Source: Bacillota bacterium
GTDB taxonomy: Bacteria > Bacillota > Bacilli > Alicyclobacillales > SLC66
DNA length: 21,653 nucleotides
NCBI GenBank assembly: GCA_021799325.1
Contig: JAJZAS010000003.1
Location: 1-21,653 of the forward strand
Direction: 5' to 3'
Shown here one piece after another: positions 1 through 6,755 of this stretch (positions are counted from its first letter, which is position 1; the number at the start of each line of letters is the position of its first letter). The position numbers and the translations under genes were made by a program. The notes beneath the pieces are model-generated. The model worked only from the letters and a program-made list of their open reading frames with translations. It did not search any database and had not been told where the DNA came from.

Positions 1-848
1 GGGAGTTGCCCGAGCCGTTCCCGGTACGTTTCCAAAATTCGCAGGTTTCTTCTCACGTATCGTAACTGTTGCCCAATAGCCCGGCGCCATGCGCTCGCAC
101 TCTTTCGTCGCTGTTTGGCCACCGCCAAATAAGCTCGTCTCGCTTTCTGGCGGTACGTGCGTGGTTTGCGCTGTTGCCCCAAGTCTGGTGCATGGAGACG
201 ATCAATCATCCTCTCCAACTTCTCCCGCGCCTCGTTCAATAGCGTCAGATCCGTAGGGTACGCGATGTCTGCTGGGACACACGTCGCATCGAGCAGCAAC
301 TTGCCCTGATGTGTCTCCAGTTCTTCTTCGGTGAAGGTCTTCTTGGATCGTTTCCGATTTGGTGTGTCATCAATATTAGTGGATCCTCCACCCTTCGAGT
401 TCCCGTCATGATCATCATCTTGGTGTTCTTGTGCCTTTACTTCCTCTTCTGCTTCCAGCACCCACTCATTCACTTGCTGAAGCACTTCTGCGTTGAGCCG
501 TTTGCGGAAATACGTTATCAGGGAAGGATGGAAGGGAGGCTCGAATTGAAAGCCTGACAACCCTATAAAATACTGCAAATAGGGATTTTCCACGATCTGA
601 TCCACCGTCTCTCGATCGCTGAGTCCTAAACGTTCCTGAATAATGAGCGCACCTAGGGCCGTGCGTATCGACACTGCTTTCTTGCCTCGATTCAACGATC
701 GCAGTTGGCGACGATAGTGGACCTCCACTTTTGCCCAGGGGATCAAAAGCGCGAGCCGCACCCAACGGTTATTTTCGTTTAAATGGCCTTCAAAGGGAAG
801 AAAGAATTCACTAGGCAACAAGATTTGATGTTCGGAATGACGGTACAA
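1..848 (-). CDS. IS5/IS1182-like DDE transposase, N-terminal part (runs off the left edge)
   Basis: This is a transposase that moves the insertion sequence in which it lies. The reverse strand is open without a stop from a TTG at 846-848 to the window edge, giving about 282 codons. The TTG has a strong ribosome site (GGAGGG, 6 nt upstream) and there is no in-frame ATG. An N-terminal DUF772-like DNA-binding region (residues about 10-120, including LLIPWAKVEVHYRR and FHPSLITYFRKRL) is followed by a hydrophilic D/H/G-rich linker at about 135-160. Then comes LLLDATCVPADIAYPTDLTL, which carries the first catalytic Asp of the DDE triad. A basic helical region ends at the window edge. The remaining DDE residues lie outside. 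No frameshift is visible in this part. The family call rests on remembered similarity; the exact IS group is uncertain. Confidence 0.85.
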   Translation of the reverse strand, partial: MYRHSEHQILLPSEFFLPFEGHLNENNRWVRLALLIPWAKVEVHYRRQLRSLNRGKKAVSIRTALGALIIQERLGLSDRETVDQIVENPYLQYFIGLSGFQFEPPFHPSLITYFRKRLNAEVLQQVNEWVLEAEEEVKAQEHQDDDHDGNSKGGGSTNIDDTPNRKRSKKTFTEEELETHQGKLLLDATCVPADIAYPTDLTLLNEAREKLERMIDRLHAPDLGQQRKPRTYRQKARRAYLAVAKQRRKSASAWRRAIGQQLRYVRRNLRILETYRERLGQL

Positions 849-967
849 GATGAACCCTCCATGTGCATGGATTTTTAGCGATAATGCTCAAATTTCATGC
901 ACATTACTTCGACAAATGAAGGCAAAAGTCCTTTAAACCTAAGGGATTTCGAATTCTTCAGCAAGCC
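1..967 (-). mobile_element. Insertion sequence (IS5/IS1182-like), right-hand end
   Basis: The element includes the transposase and about 119 non-coding bases upstream of it (849-967). The outer end is placed at about 956-967, read on the minus strand as GGCTTGCTGAAG, because the ferredoxin stop codon lies immediately beyond and this sequence resembles ends I recall from related elements. The other terminal repeat is outside the window, so neither the inverted repeat nor a target duplication can be confirmed. Confidence 0.5.
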
Positions 968-1201
968 CTATTTATAAAAATCGCGGTTTTTGGCAATCCA
1001 CTCTTTTTCATTATCCGGAACAAAATCTTCCTGAAAAATAGCGGAAACGGGGCAAACCCCTTCGCAAGCGCCACAATCGATACAAGTATCTGGGTCGATC
1101 AAATAGGTTTCCCCTGCGTCATGGATTGCATCGACAGGGCATGCTTCCACACAGGACGCGTCTTTTGTTCCTATGCATGGTGATGTAATGACAAATGCCA
1201 T
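968..1201 (-). CDS. fdxA: 7Fe ferredoxin ([3Fe-4S][4Fe-4S])
   Basis: This is a small soluble electron carrier of 77 residues, the normal length for the Bacillus/Azotobacter 7Fe type. By comparison with that family, Cys9, Cys17 and Cys50 should bind the [3Fe-4S] cluster, and Cys21, Cys40, Cys43 and Cys46 the [4Fe-4S] cluster. The spacing C-x7-C-x3-C-P and C-x2-C-x2-C-x3-C-P is intact. The extra non-ligand Cys usual after CPVD is Ala25 here. I chose the ATG at 1201 because GAGGAGGG lies 8 nt upstream; a longer in-frame GTG form from 1225 has no such site. The stop codon abuts the insertion sequence, but the C-terminus (NRDFYK) looks complete. The gene diverges from the DUF2249 operon and shares an Fnr-type box with it. 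The symbol is by family, not by proven orthology. Confidence 0.9.
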   Translation of the reverse strand: MAFVITSPCIGTKDASCVEACPVDAIHDAGETYLIDPDTCIDCGACEGVCPVSAIFQEDFVPDNEKEWIAKNRDFYK

Positions 1202-1251
1202 CGTTAATCCCTCCTCAACACTCACTCTAATACCATTCTGTCTAAAGGGTT

Positions 1252-1257
1252 ATGTTA
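1252..1257 (-). promoter_or_regulatory. -10-like box for the ferredoxin gene
   Basis: Read on the minus strand this is TAACAT, 4 of 6 matches to TATAAT. It is supported mainly by its distance from the shared Fnr-type box and its position about 50 nt upstream of the ferredoxin ATG. Confidence 0.3.
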
Positions 1258-1277
1258 TTAATCACAGCAGTTGAAGG

Positions 1278-1293
1278 TGTGATGCGCCTCACA
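1278..1293. promoter_or_regulatory. Fnr/Crp-family operator between divergent genes
   Basis: TGTGATGCGCCTCACA is a perfect TGTGA-N6-TCACA palindrome, the site used by Fnr (and Crp-like) regulators in Bacillales. Its centre (1285.5) lies about 41.5 bp upstream of the start point expected from the plus-strand -10-like box at 1315-1320, and about 41 bp upstream of the one expected from the minus-strand box at 1252-1257. That is the usual spacing for class II activation in both directions. The site is seen directly; which regulator binds it is inferred. Confidence 0.75.
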
Positions 1294-1314
1294 ACGTGAT
1301 TTTTTACGATGAGC

Positions 1315-1320
1315 CATAAT
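1315..1320 (+). promoter_or_regulatory. -10-like box for the DUF2249-hemerythrin operon
   Basis: CATAAT matches TATAAT at 5 of 6 positions and sits about 42 bp downstream of the Fnr-box centre if transcription starts 7 nt further on. No good -35 element is present, which fits an activator-dependent promoter. A 6-bp inverted repeat (ACCCGT at 1323-1328, ACGGGT at 1341-1346) would lie at the start of the leader RNA. Confidence 0.45.
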
Positions 1321-1367
1321 TAACCCGTCACTAAAATTTAACGGGTGAGTAAAGGAGAAGAAAATCG

Positions 1368-1637
1368 ATGAATATTGAGAATGCAGCCATTGTGATTGAC
1401 GTCAGGCAATTTGCGCCTGTTTATAAGCATCAAATTATTTTTGCAGCCTGGGAAGCCTTAACAAATGGTGCCAAGATGTATCTCATCAATGACCATGATC
1501 CAAAGCCTTTGTATTACCAATTAGCGGCAGAGTATCCCGGTTCGTTCAGTTGGAATTACATTGAATCAGGTCCGGAAATCTGGCGGATTGAAGTGCTGAA
1601 GTCGCTCGAAGGGCAAAGCGGGAACGTGGCAAAATAG
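1368..1637 (+). CDS. DUF2249 domain protein (89 aa)
   Basis: This is a small soluble protein made of one DUF2249 domain. The recognisable pieces are VIDVRQFAP at the N-terminus and INDHDPKPLYYQL at about 40-53, which is the signature of the family. The molecular role of DUF2249 is not established; members often sit beside hemerythrin-like, nitric-oxide or denitrification genes and are thought to take part in redox or metal handling. The ATG follows AAAGGAGAAG closely. It is the first gene of a tightly spaced operon: the next gene starts 12 nt after its stop. It lies downstream of the Fnr-type box, so expression is probably raised at low oxygen or by a Crp/Fnr-family sensor. Confidence 0.85.
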   Translation: MNIENAAIVIDVRQFAPVYKHQIIFAAWEALTNGAKMYLINDHDPKPLYYQLAAEYPGSFSWNYIESGPEIWRIEVLKSLEGQSGNVAK

Positions 1638-1649
1638 GAGGGGAATCAA

Positions 1650-2120
1650 TTGGCACACCAAATCGTTGAACTAGATGTTAGAGAAATGCTGCAAACAAAA
1701 CAAGATCCATTTGAACGGATCATGGCGACAGTTCAGCAATTGACGGAAAATGACGTATTGGAGTTGCACGCGACATTTCGACCGGAACCACTGTTAAAAG
1801 TATTGGGTAGACAAGGGTTTCGTCACGCCATCGTCGAAAAATCGCCTGATCATGTGATGGTTCAGTTTTATAAAAGTAAGGAAGAGTTGCCACTATTCCA
1901 TTTGGATAACCGGGGACTCGAACCGCCGCAACCAATGGTGCGTACCCTTGAACTTCTCGATCAAGAAGAAACGTGTCAGAACGGTACGATGGGCGTAGAA
2001 ATCTGGAATGAACGCGTACCTGCGTTGCTTTTGCCGGAACTCTCTGAACGCTCATTTCAATTTCAGGTGACGGATGAAGAAGAAGGAACTGTAAGAGTAA
2101 AAATCTGGCGCGATCAGTAA
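1650..2120 (+). CDS. DUF2249-type protein, two-part (156 aa)
   Basis: This is the second DUF2249-type protein of the operon. Residues 5-75 follow the DUF2249 plan: an ELDVREML start, a helix (ERIMATVQQL), ELHATFRPEPLLKVLGRQGF, then a closing strand HVMVQFYK. The rest (about 80-156) is a second alpha-beta segment that may be a diverged repeat of the domain. The start is TTG at 1650, fixed by the very strong AGGAGGGG 6 nt before it; no better ATG lies nearby. Its exact function is unknown. Co-transcription with the single-domain protein suggests that the two may interact. Confidence 0.8.
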   Translation: MAHQIVELDVREMLQTKQDPFERIMATVQQLTENDVLELHATFRPEPLLKVLGRQGFRHAIVEKSPDHVMVQFYKSKEELPLFHLDNRGLEPPQPMVRTLELLDQEETCQNGTMGVEIWNERVPALLLPELSERSFQFQVTDEEEGTVRVKIWRDQ

Positions 2121-2137
2121 GAAAGGGTGTGAACAAA

Positions 2138-3433
2138 GTGCATACACCAGCACGCACACCTTCGGGAGGGATTACAACCAGTCAGTCTCCTCCCTTTTCT
2201 CTTCCCATTCGTTACATGTTATTGGGGATGGTCGGCTTTATTGTTTTCGCAGTCGATCTGGTGGTGCAATCAAGCGGGCTGAACGGTCACACCACGTTTC
2301 TTCCCAATATCGTCGCATTAACTCATCTATTGACACTTGGGTCGCTGCTCGCTTTTGTCATGGGAGCTGTGTATCAACTTTCGACCGTGGCATTTCTTAT
2401 TCCGATCAAAACAGTCAGGCTCGCAAAGTGGAATTTTTGGCTATATGGTATCAGCATTGTGGGACTTATCGTCTCCATGATGGTCTGGTGGGTAATGGGT
2501 CTGATGGTTTTTGGGACGTTGGCGGTCATCGCCATCTATCTTTACTCCATCATCATCATCTGGTCGATCTCAGTGAGCAAGGTACGCGGTGCGATGCAAT
2601 GGTTCGTACTGTCAGCCCATATCTATTTGATCGTGGCAGTTAGTTTAGCGCTTTTACTCATTATATCGTTTCTTGCACCAGGGTTTCTCGCAAATGTTTA
2701 TCAACCGCTACTCCTCTCCCATATCGTTTTTGCTGCGGGTGGCTTTTTCACTTTTCTCGTGATGGGTTTCAGTTTCAAGCTATTGCCTATGTTTACCTTA
2801 TCTCACGGCTTTTCAACCTCCAGGCAAAAATGGACCTTGATTCTGGCCCATATGGCCCTTTGGGCATTTGTTGCAGGTATTTGGCTTAATTTGCGGAGTG
2901 TGCTTTGGATCGCAGGGATCATAGCGATTGCGACATTTATTAACCACCTATTTGATTTAAGGGGAATCATGAAAAAACGCCTGCGTAAAAATACGGAGGC
3001 GCCGATATATGCGGTGTTAGTGGCTACTTACATCGGGGGATTTGTATTTCTGCTACTTTTTGTTCAGTTGGGAGTGGCACTTCAAATAACTGGTTGGCAG
3101 GAGATCGTGACTTTTTATCTGATGGGATGGGTCACCTTGACGGTGATGGGATTTGCCTATAAAATCATTCCTTTTTTAATCTGGAATGAACGATTCAGCA
3201 AAAAAGTGGGGAAAGAGAAAACCCCCATGATCGCTGATTTACTTCACCCTAATCGAGCTCGGCTAGTGTTGATTGGATTTTTGGTAGGGCTGGTGTTCCT
3301 TACCGTTTTTTCGTTGATCTCCTGGATGCCAGGAACCATGATAGGGACATTGCTCATCGGAGTGTCATTAGTAGTATTTTCCATTCAGTTGTTACGTGTG
3401 GTGGATCTAAAAAAAGTGGGAAAGGAGCTTTAG
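2138..3433 (+). CDS. Polytopic membrane protein with a repeated oxidase-like motif (NnrS / heme-copper subunit I-like)
   Basis: This 431-residue integral membrane protein has about 12 hydrophobic segments. The GTG at 2138 is preferred because the AAAGGGTGT site (2122-2130) is 7 nt upstream; the GTG at 2129 lies inside that site. Three segments share the pattern G-x7-G-x2-[YF]-[KQ] with hydrophobic flanks: G68-G76, G202-G210 with P217, and G330-G338 with P345. This resembles transmembrane helices of cbb3/NorB-like and NnrS-like proteins. Histidines in or near membrane segments (H63, H161, H195, H223, H238) could bind heme or copper, but the full ligand set of a true oxidase is not visible. The context (DUF2249, hemerythrin, Fnr box) supports a role in nitric oxide or oxygen handling. 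The precise family is uncertain. Confidence 0.7.
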   Translation: MHTPARTPSGGITTSQSPPFSLPIRYMLLGMVGFIVFAVDLVVQSSGLNGHTTFLPNIVALTHLLTLGSLLAFVMGAVYQLSTVAFLIPIKTVRLAKWNFWLYGISIVGLIVSMMVWWVMGLMVFGTLAVIAIYLYSIIIIWSISVSKVRGAMQWFVLSAHIYLIVAVSLALLLIISFLAPGFLANVYQPLLLSHIVFAAGGFFTFLVMGFSFKLLPMFTLSHGFSTSRQKWTLILAHMALWAFVAGIWLNLRSVLWIAGIIAIATFINHLFDLRGIMKKRLRKNTEAPIYAVLVATYIGGFVFLLLFVQLGVALQITGWQEIVTFYLMGWVTLTVMGFAYKIIPFLIWNERFSKKVGKEKTPMIADLLHPNRARLVLIGFLVGLVFLTVFSLISWMPGTMIGTLLIGVSLVVFSIQLLRVVDLKKVGKEL

Positions 3434-3437
3434 GCAC

Positions 3438-3737
3438 ATGATTGATCTGGAAGAAGTGAGGGAAAAACTAAAAGAAGTCTACGACCCAGAAATTGGCATA
3501 AACGTTGTGGATCTAGGCCTGATCTATAAACTCGAAGAGGTGGAAGAAGGTACACTCCACATTGAAATGACCATGACGACACCCGGGTGCCCTGCGCACG
3601 ATAACATCAGCCAGGCAGTGGAATGGACAGCGGCACTTGCATCGGGGGTAGGGCTTGTAAGAGTGGACGTGGTCTGGGACCCACCGTGGTCACCGGAAAA
3701 AATGTCTGAAGCTGCGCGTGAACAGCTTCATTTTTAA
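3438..3737 (+). CDS. DUF59 / MIP18-family Fe-S assembly protein
   Basis: This is a 99-residue single-domain protein of the DUF59 (MIP18, PaaD/SufT-like) family, which helps assemble or transfer iron-sulfur clusters. The family hallmarks are complete: VYDPEIGINVVDLGLIY at residues 14-30, then the MTMTTPGCPAH motif with the conserved Cys, and VVWDPPWSPEKMSEAAR near the end. It starts at ATG 3438, 4 nt after the stop of the membrane protein, with AAAGGAG upstream inside that gene, so translation is probably coupled. In this operon it may mature an Fe-S or di-iron partner such as the ferredoxin or the hemerythrin; that link is inferred. Confidence 0.9.
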   Translation: MIDLEEVREKLKEVYDPEIGINVVDLGLIYKLEEVEEGTLHIEMTMTTPGCPAHDNISQAVEWTAALASGVGLVRVDVVWDPPWSPEKMSEAAREQLHF

Positions 3738-3755
3738 GGAATGTAGGTGATGATC

Positions 3756-4583
3756 ATGCCAACCATTTCACTTCAGTTTCGCGAACAGGCGGTCACAAGT
3801 CTTTTTAAAAAAGACGATAGTAAATTTGTACAACTCTCTTTTGAACCAGGACAAACGCTGGCGGCACACAAAACAGACCACAATCTAGCGGTTTTAGTGT
3901 TAAACGGAAAAATTAATTTTGGGATCCATGATGAAAAATTGACTTTGGAACCGCTGGAAATGTTGATGGTCGAGCCAAGTGTCGAGCACAGTGTCGAGGC
4001 GCTGGAGAAGTCGACAGTGTTACTTGTCCTAACTCCCACATCAGCGATAGAATCAGTGGTGTCAAATAAGGGCAAGCGAGTGCTGGAACACGAAGGGGTA
4101 TTCTTGCATCCCGAATTGATCGAACAAATCGCTCCTGAGATCCGCTTTTTTGTGGAAGACCACATTGAACTGTGCCAGATGGTGGAAGTGACGGACAAAG
4201 ACCCAGGTCTTGAAACATGGAAGCCTTTGCTCTCAAAAATCGGTGCAGAATTGGATCGGCACTTTGTGCTTGAAGAAAAAGTCTTGTTTCCTCGCATGGC
4301 AAAGCATGTCGGAGGCATGGATTTGGGACCAGTGGCAAGGCTAATAGAAGAGCATCGTAAAATCGAAAAGCTTCACAACGAAGCGAATGAATTTCTGACT
4401 ACCTACGAAGCGCTGAAAGACAGCCACGTATTAACGCTTTTAACCAATAAAATGGATGATTTGACACTCACGCTTTTGAACCATTTGGGCAAAGAAGACA
4501 GTCATTTGTTTCCCATGGCCAGTCGCCTGATGACACCAGAAGAAAAAGCAGAAATTGCAAAGGAATTGGCAAGTTTTAAGTGA
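3756..4583 (+). CDS. Cupin - hemerythrin (HHE) fusion protein
   Basis: This 275-residue soluble protein has two domains. Residues 1-105 form a small cupin barrel (FEPGQTLAAHKTDHNLAVLV, then VEPSVEHSVEAL). Residues 125-275 form a four-helix HHE/hemerythrin-like bundle with the expected ligands H136, H169 and E174 (HFVLEEKVLFP), H200 (IEEHRKIEKL), H243 and H250 (NHLGKEDSHLFP). Such bundles bind a di-iron centre that handles O2 or NO, as in Ric/YtfE-type repair proteins; the cupin fusion is less usual. The ATG at 3756 is chosen because AGGTGA lies 6 nt upstream; the GTG/ATG codons at 3747-3752 overlap that site. It is the last gene of the operon and is followed by a strong terminator. Confidence 0.85.
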   Translation: MPTISLQFREQAVTSLFKKDDSKFVQLSFEPGQTLAAHKTDHNLAVLVLNGKINFGIHDEKLTLEPLEMLMVEPSVEHSVEALEKSTVLLVLTPTSAIESVVSNKGKRVLEHEGVFLHPELIEQIAPEIRFFVEDHIELCQMVEVTDKDPGLETWKPLLSKIGAELDRHFVLEEKVLFPRMAKHVGGMDLGPVARLIEEHRKIEKLHNEANEFLTTYEALKDSHVLTLLTNKMDDLTLTLLNHLGKEDSHLFPMASRLMTPEEKAEIAKELASFK

Positions 4584-4610
4584 TCATGAAGAGGATCACT
4601 TTTCTCAATG

Positions 4611-4646
4611 AATAGTCCGTCTTTCAAACGAGACGGACTATTTTGT
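4611..4646 (+). terminator. Rho-independent terminator of the DUF2249-hemerythrin operon
   Basis: A perfect 12-bp stem is formed by AATAGTCCGTCT (4611-4622) and AGACGGACTATT (4631-4642) around an 8-nt loop. The T-rich tail TTTTG overlaps the end of the stem. It lies 28 nt after the hemerythrin stop. Confidence 0.85.
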
Positions 4647-4728
4647 TGAATCATGATGACAATCGCCGTATTATGCCAAAAAGTGATATGATCATTTTGT
4701 CAACATAATAAGGGGGTAGACCAAAAAG

Positions 4729-6639
4729 TTGTTCACTGGTACTGCATGGATCCATCCTGTACTCATTATATTATCGATCATCGCCATATTTTTTGCCTTT
4801 GCCAATTTCTCCAATATCAAAAAGATCGTTATCGGACGTCCCATGCGTTCGAAAGAACTGAATGCCAGCCATAATAAACTCTTTTGGTTGATAGCATTGC
4901 CCATATTGTCAGCAGACCTGTATTCGTCTGTAGCTTATGGACCAGAAGCGGGCATTTCAGAACTGGCCTACTTGGGTCCTGATTCAAAGTGGCTGGTCAT
5001 CCCGATCACTCTAACGACAGTTGTACTGCTATGCGTCTTGATTGTGTCGTACATTATGGGAGTGATCGCCTATCCCAACGGTGGTGGAGCTTATGCCATT
5101 GCCAAAGACAATTTCAAGACATCCTATATGTCACTTCTTGCCGCAAGCGCGCTGCTGATTGACTACGTGCTTACTGTCGCAGTCTCTGTTTCTGCTGGAA
5201 TTCAAGCTATTGGTTCTGCCTATCCGGGGATTTCCAATTATGAAACACTACTCGCGATTCTTTGCGTGTTTTTTATGCTGGTGGTCAATTTACGAGGAGT
5301 TTCCGAGTCTGCCTCTATCTTTGCTTGGCCAACATTTTTGTTTATGGCAAGCATGCTGTTTTTAATTGGATTTGGCATGTTTAAAGGCACCCAGCATGGT
5401 TTTGTGCAACCGACAACGCCGCCATTTGGAGTTGCTCCGCAAGGACTAACTATCCTTTTGATCCTAAAGGCTTTCAGTTCTGCCTCTTCTTCATTGACAG
5501 GTATCGAGACCATCTCTAATTCCGTACCTGTATTTCGTGAACCGAGGACCAAGGGGGCCATTAAAGCTTACATCACACTGGGATTGATTACTGGAATCAC
5601 GTTGACCGGTTTTGCATTTTTGCTTTATCTCAATGGCATTTCGGTTAACCCCAACAACACCATGTTGTCACAATTATTGATCGTGTATTTTGGACATGGG
5701 GTCATCTATCAGATCATCATTTGGTCGACGTTTATCGTATTAATTTTGGCTGCCAATTCGACATTTACAGGTTTTCCTCAATTGGCGGCACTGGTCGCGG
5801 CAGACCGCTTTTTGCCTAGAGCCCTCACGCTAAGGGGAGACAAACTGGGCTATTCAAACGGCATGATTGTCCTTGCTGCATTATCAGTGCTTCTCATAGA
5901 AGCATTTAATTCTCGCACGGATGCATTGATCCCACTTTATGCAATTGGGGTGTTTGTCGCTTTTACCGTTGCCGAAATTGGCTTGGTCCGAAGATGGATA
6001 CGAGTGAGGGGGCGCTTATGGAAAACTAAAGCAGCGATTAATACGATTGGTGCCATCCTGACCTTCATCGTTGCATTAATTTTTGCAATCACCAAGTTCA
6101 CAGGCGGCGCTTGGATCGTACTGATTGTGCTTCCCATTTTATTTTTCATCGCCTTATCGATTCGAAAGCATTATGACCAGGTAGCTAATGAACTTCGAAT
6201 TGATTTGAGCTCGATGAAACCAATGGAACATCGCGTGATCTCGATTGTGTTGATTTCCGGCATCAATCAGGTGGTGCTTCATGCGGTTTCATTTGCGCAA
6301 AGTTTACATACGGATGTAATGGCGGTCTATATCGGATTTGATGACGATTCGATCGACAAGATCGAAACCAAATGGCGGGATTGGGGAGACCCCTGCAGAC
6401 TTGTCACCATCAAGAGTGAATACCGCTCCATACTATATCCAGTGTCACGGTTTTTGTCGCGAGTTGAAAACTGGGAAGGCGGTAAGCCGGATCATATCCA
6501 CGTCATCATTGCTCAGTTTGTGCCTAAAAAATGGTGGCATTTTGGGTTGCACAACCAGACATCATTGATGATCCGAACTTGGCTGTTGCGCCATAAAGAC
6601 GTGGTCGTAACCACATTGCCCTATCACTTACGCAAATAA
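4729..6639 (+). CDS. kimA: KimA-like K+ permease (APC superfamily)
   Basis: This is a 636-residue transporter matching KimA (YdaO), a proton-coupled high-affinity potassium importer of the APC superfamily. Matches to Bacillus KimA run through the protein: an IGRPMRSKEL start, LPILSADLYSSVAYGPEA, YPNGGGAYAIAKDN, LLIDYVLTVAVSVSAG, LRGVSESASI, LKAFSSASSSLTGIETISN, NSTFTGFPQLAAL and LIPLYAIGVFV. About 12 membrane helices are followed by a cytoplasmic tail from about residue 480. An extra N-terminal helix (about 8-28) precedes the usual start. The TTG at 4729 is the only start before an upstream in-frame stop (4717-4719), with AGGGGG 12 nt upstream, which is long; ATG at residue 39 is an alternative. 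A TATGAT box is at 4687-4692. The 145-nt upstream region holds no c-di-AMP riboswitch that I can recognise, unlike Bacillus subtilis kimA. Confidence 0.85.
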   Translation: MFTGTAWIHPVLIILSIIAIFFAFANFSNIKKIVIGRPMRSKELNASHNKLFWLIALPILSADLYSSVAYGPEAGISELAYLGPDSKWLVIPITLTTVVLLCVLIVSYIMGVIAYPNGGGAYAIAKDNFKTSYMSLLAASALLIDYVLTVAVSVSAGIQAIGSAYPGISNYETLLAILCVFFMLVVNLRGVSESASIFAWPTFLFMASMLFLIGFGMFKGTQHGFVQPTTPPFGVAPQGLTILLILKAFSSASSSLTGIETISNSVPVFREPRTKGAIKAYITLGLITGITLTGFAFLLYLNGISVNPNNTMLSQLLIVYFGHGVIYQIIIWSTFIVLILAANSTFTGFPQLAALVAADRFLPRALTLRGDKLGYSNGMIVLAALSVLLIEAFNSRTDALIPLYAIGVFVAFTVAEIGLVRRWIRVRGRLWKTKAAINTIGAILTFIVALIFAITKFTGGAWIVLIVLPILFFIALSIRKHYDQVANELRIDLSSMKPMEHRVISIVLISGINQVVLHAVSFAQSLHTDVMAVYIGFDDDSIDKIETKWRDWGDPCRLVTIKSEYRSILYPVSRFLSRVENWEGGKPDHIHVIIAQFVPKKWWHFGLHNQTSLMIRTWLLRHKDVVVTTLPYHLRK

Positions 6640-6755
6640 AACTTATTTATGGTCATCGTCGCCATTTACGCGGTTCTCTCCAATGATTTTCGCAGTGTTT
6701 CCAGAACTGGAGTGTTCCTTGACGATGTTGCGGTATAAGCCAATATTCATTTTAA

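Noticed and set aside
466..765. 99-codon minus-strand frame inside the transposase
   Set aside because: It is an out-of-frame shadow; the transposase reading runs uninterrupted through the same bases and shows the family motifs.
6642..6750. 35-codon minus-strand frame between the ABC genes and kimA (starts MNIGLYRNIVKEHSS)
   Set aside because: It looks somewhat protein-like but has no ribosome site and no recognised family; too little support to call.
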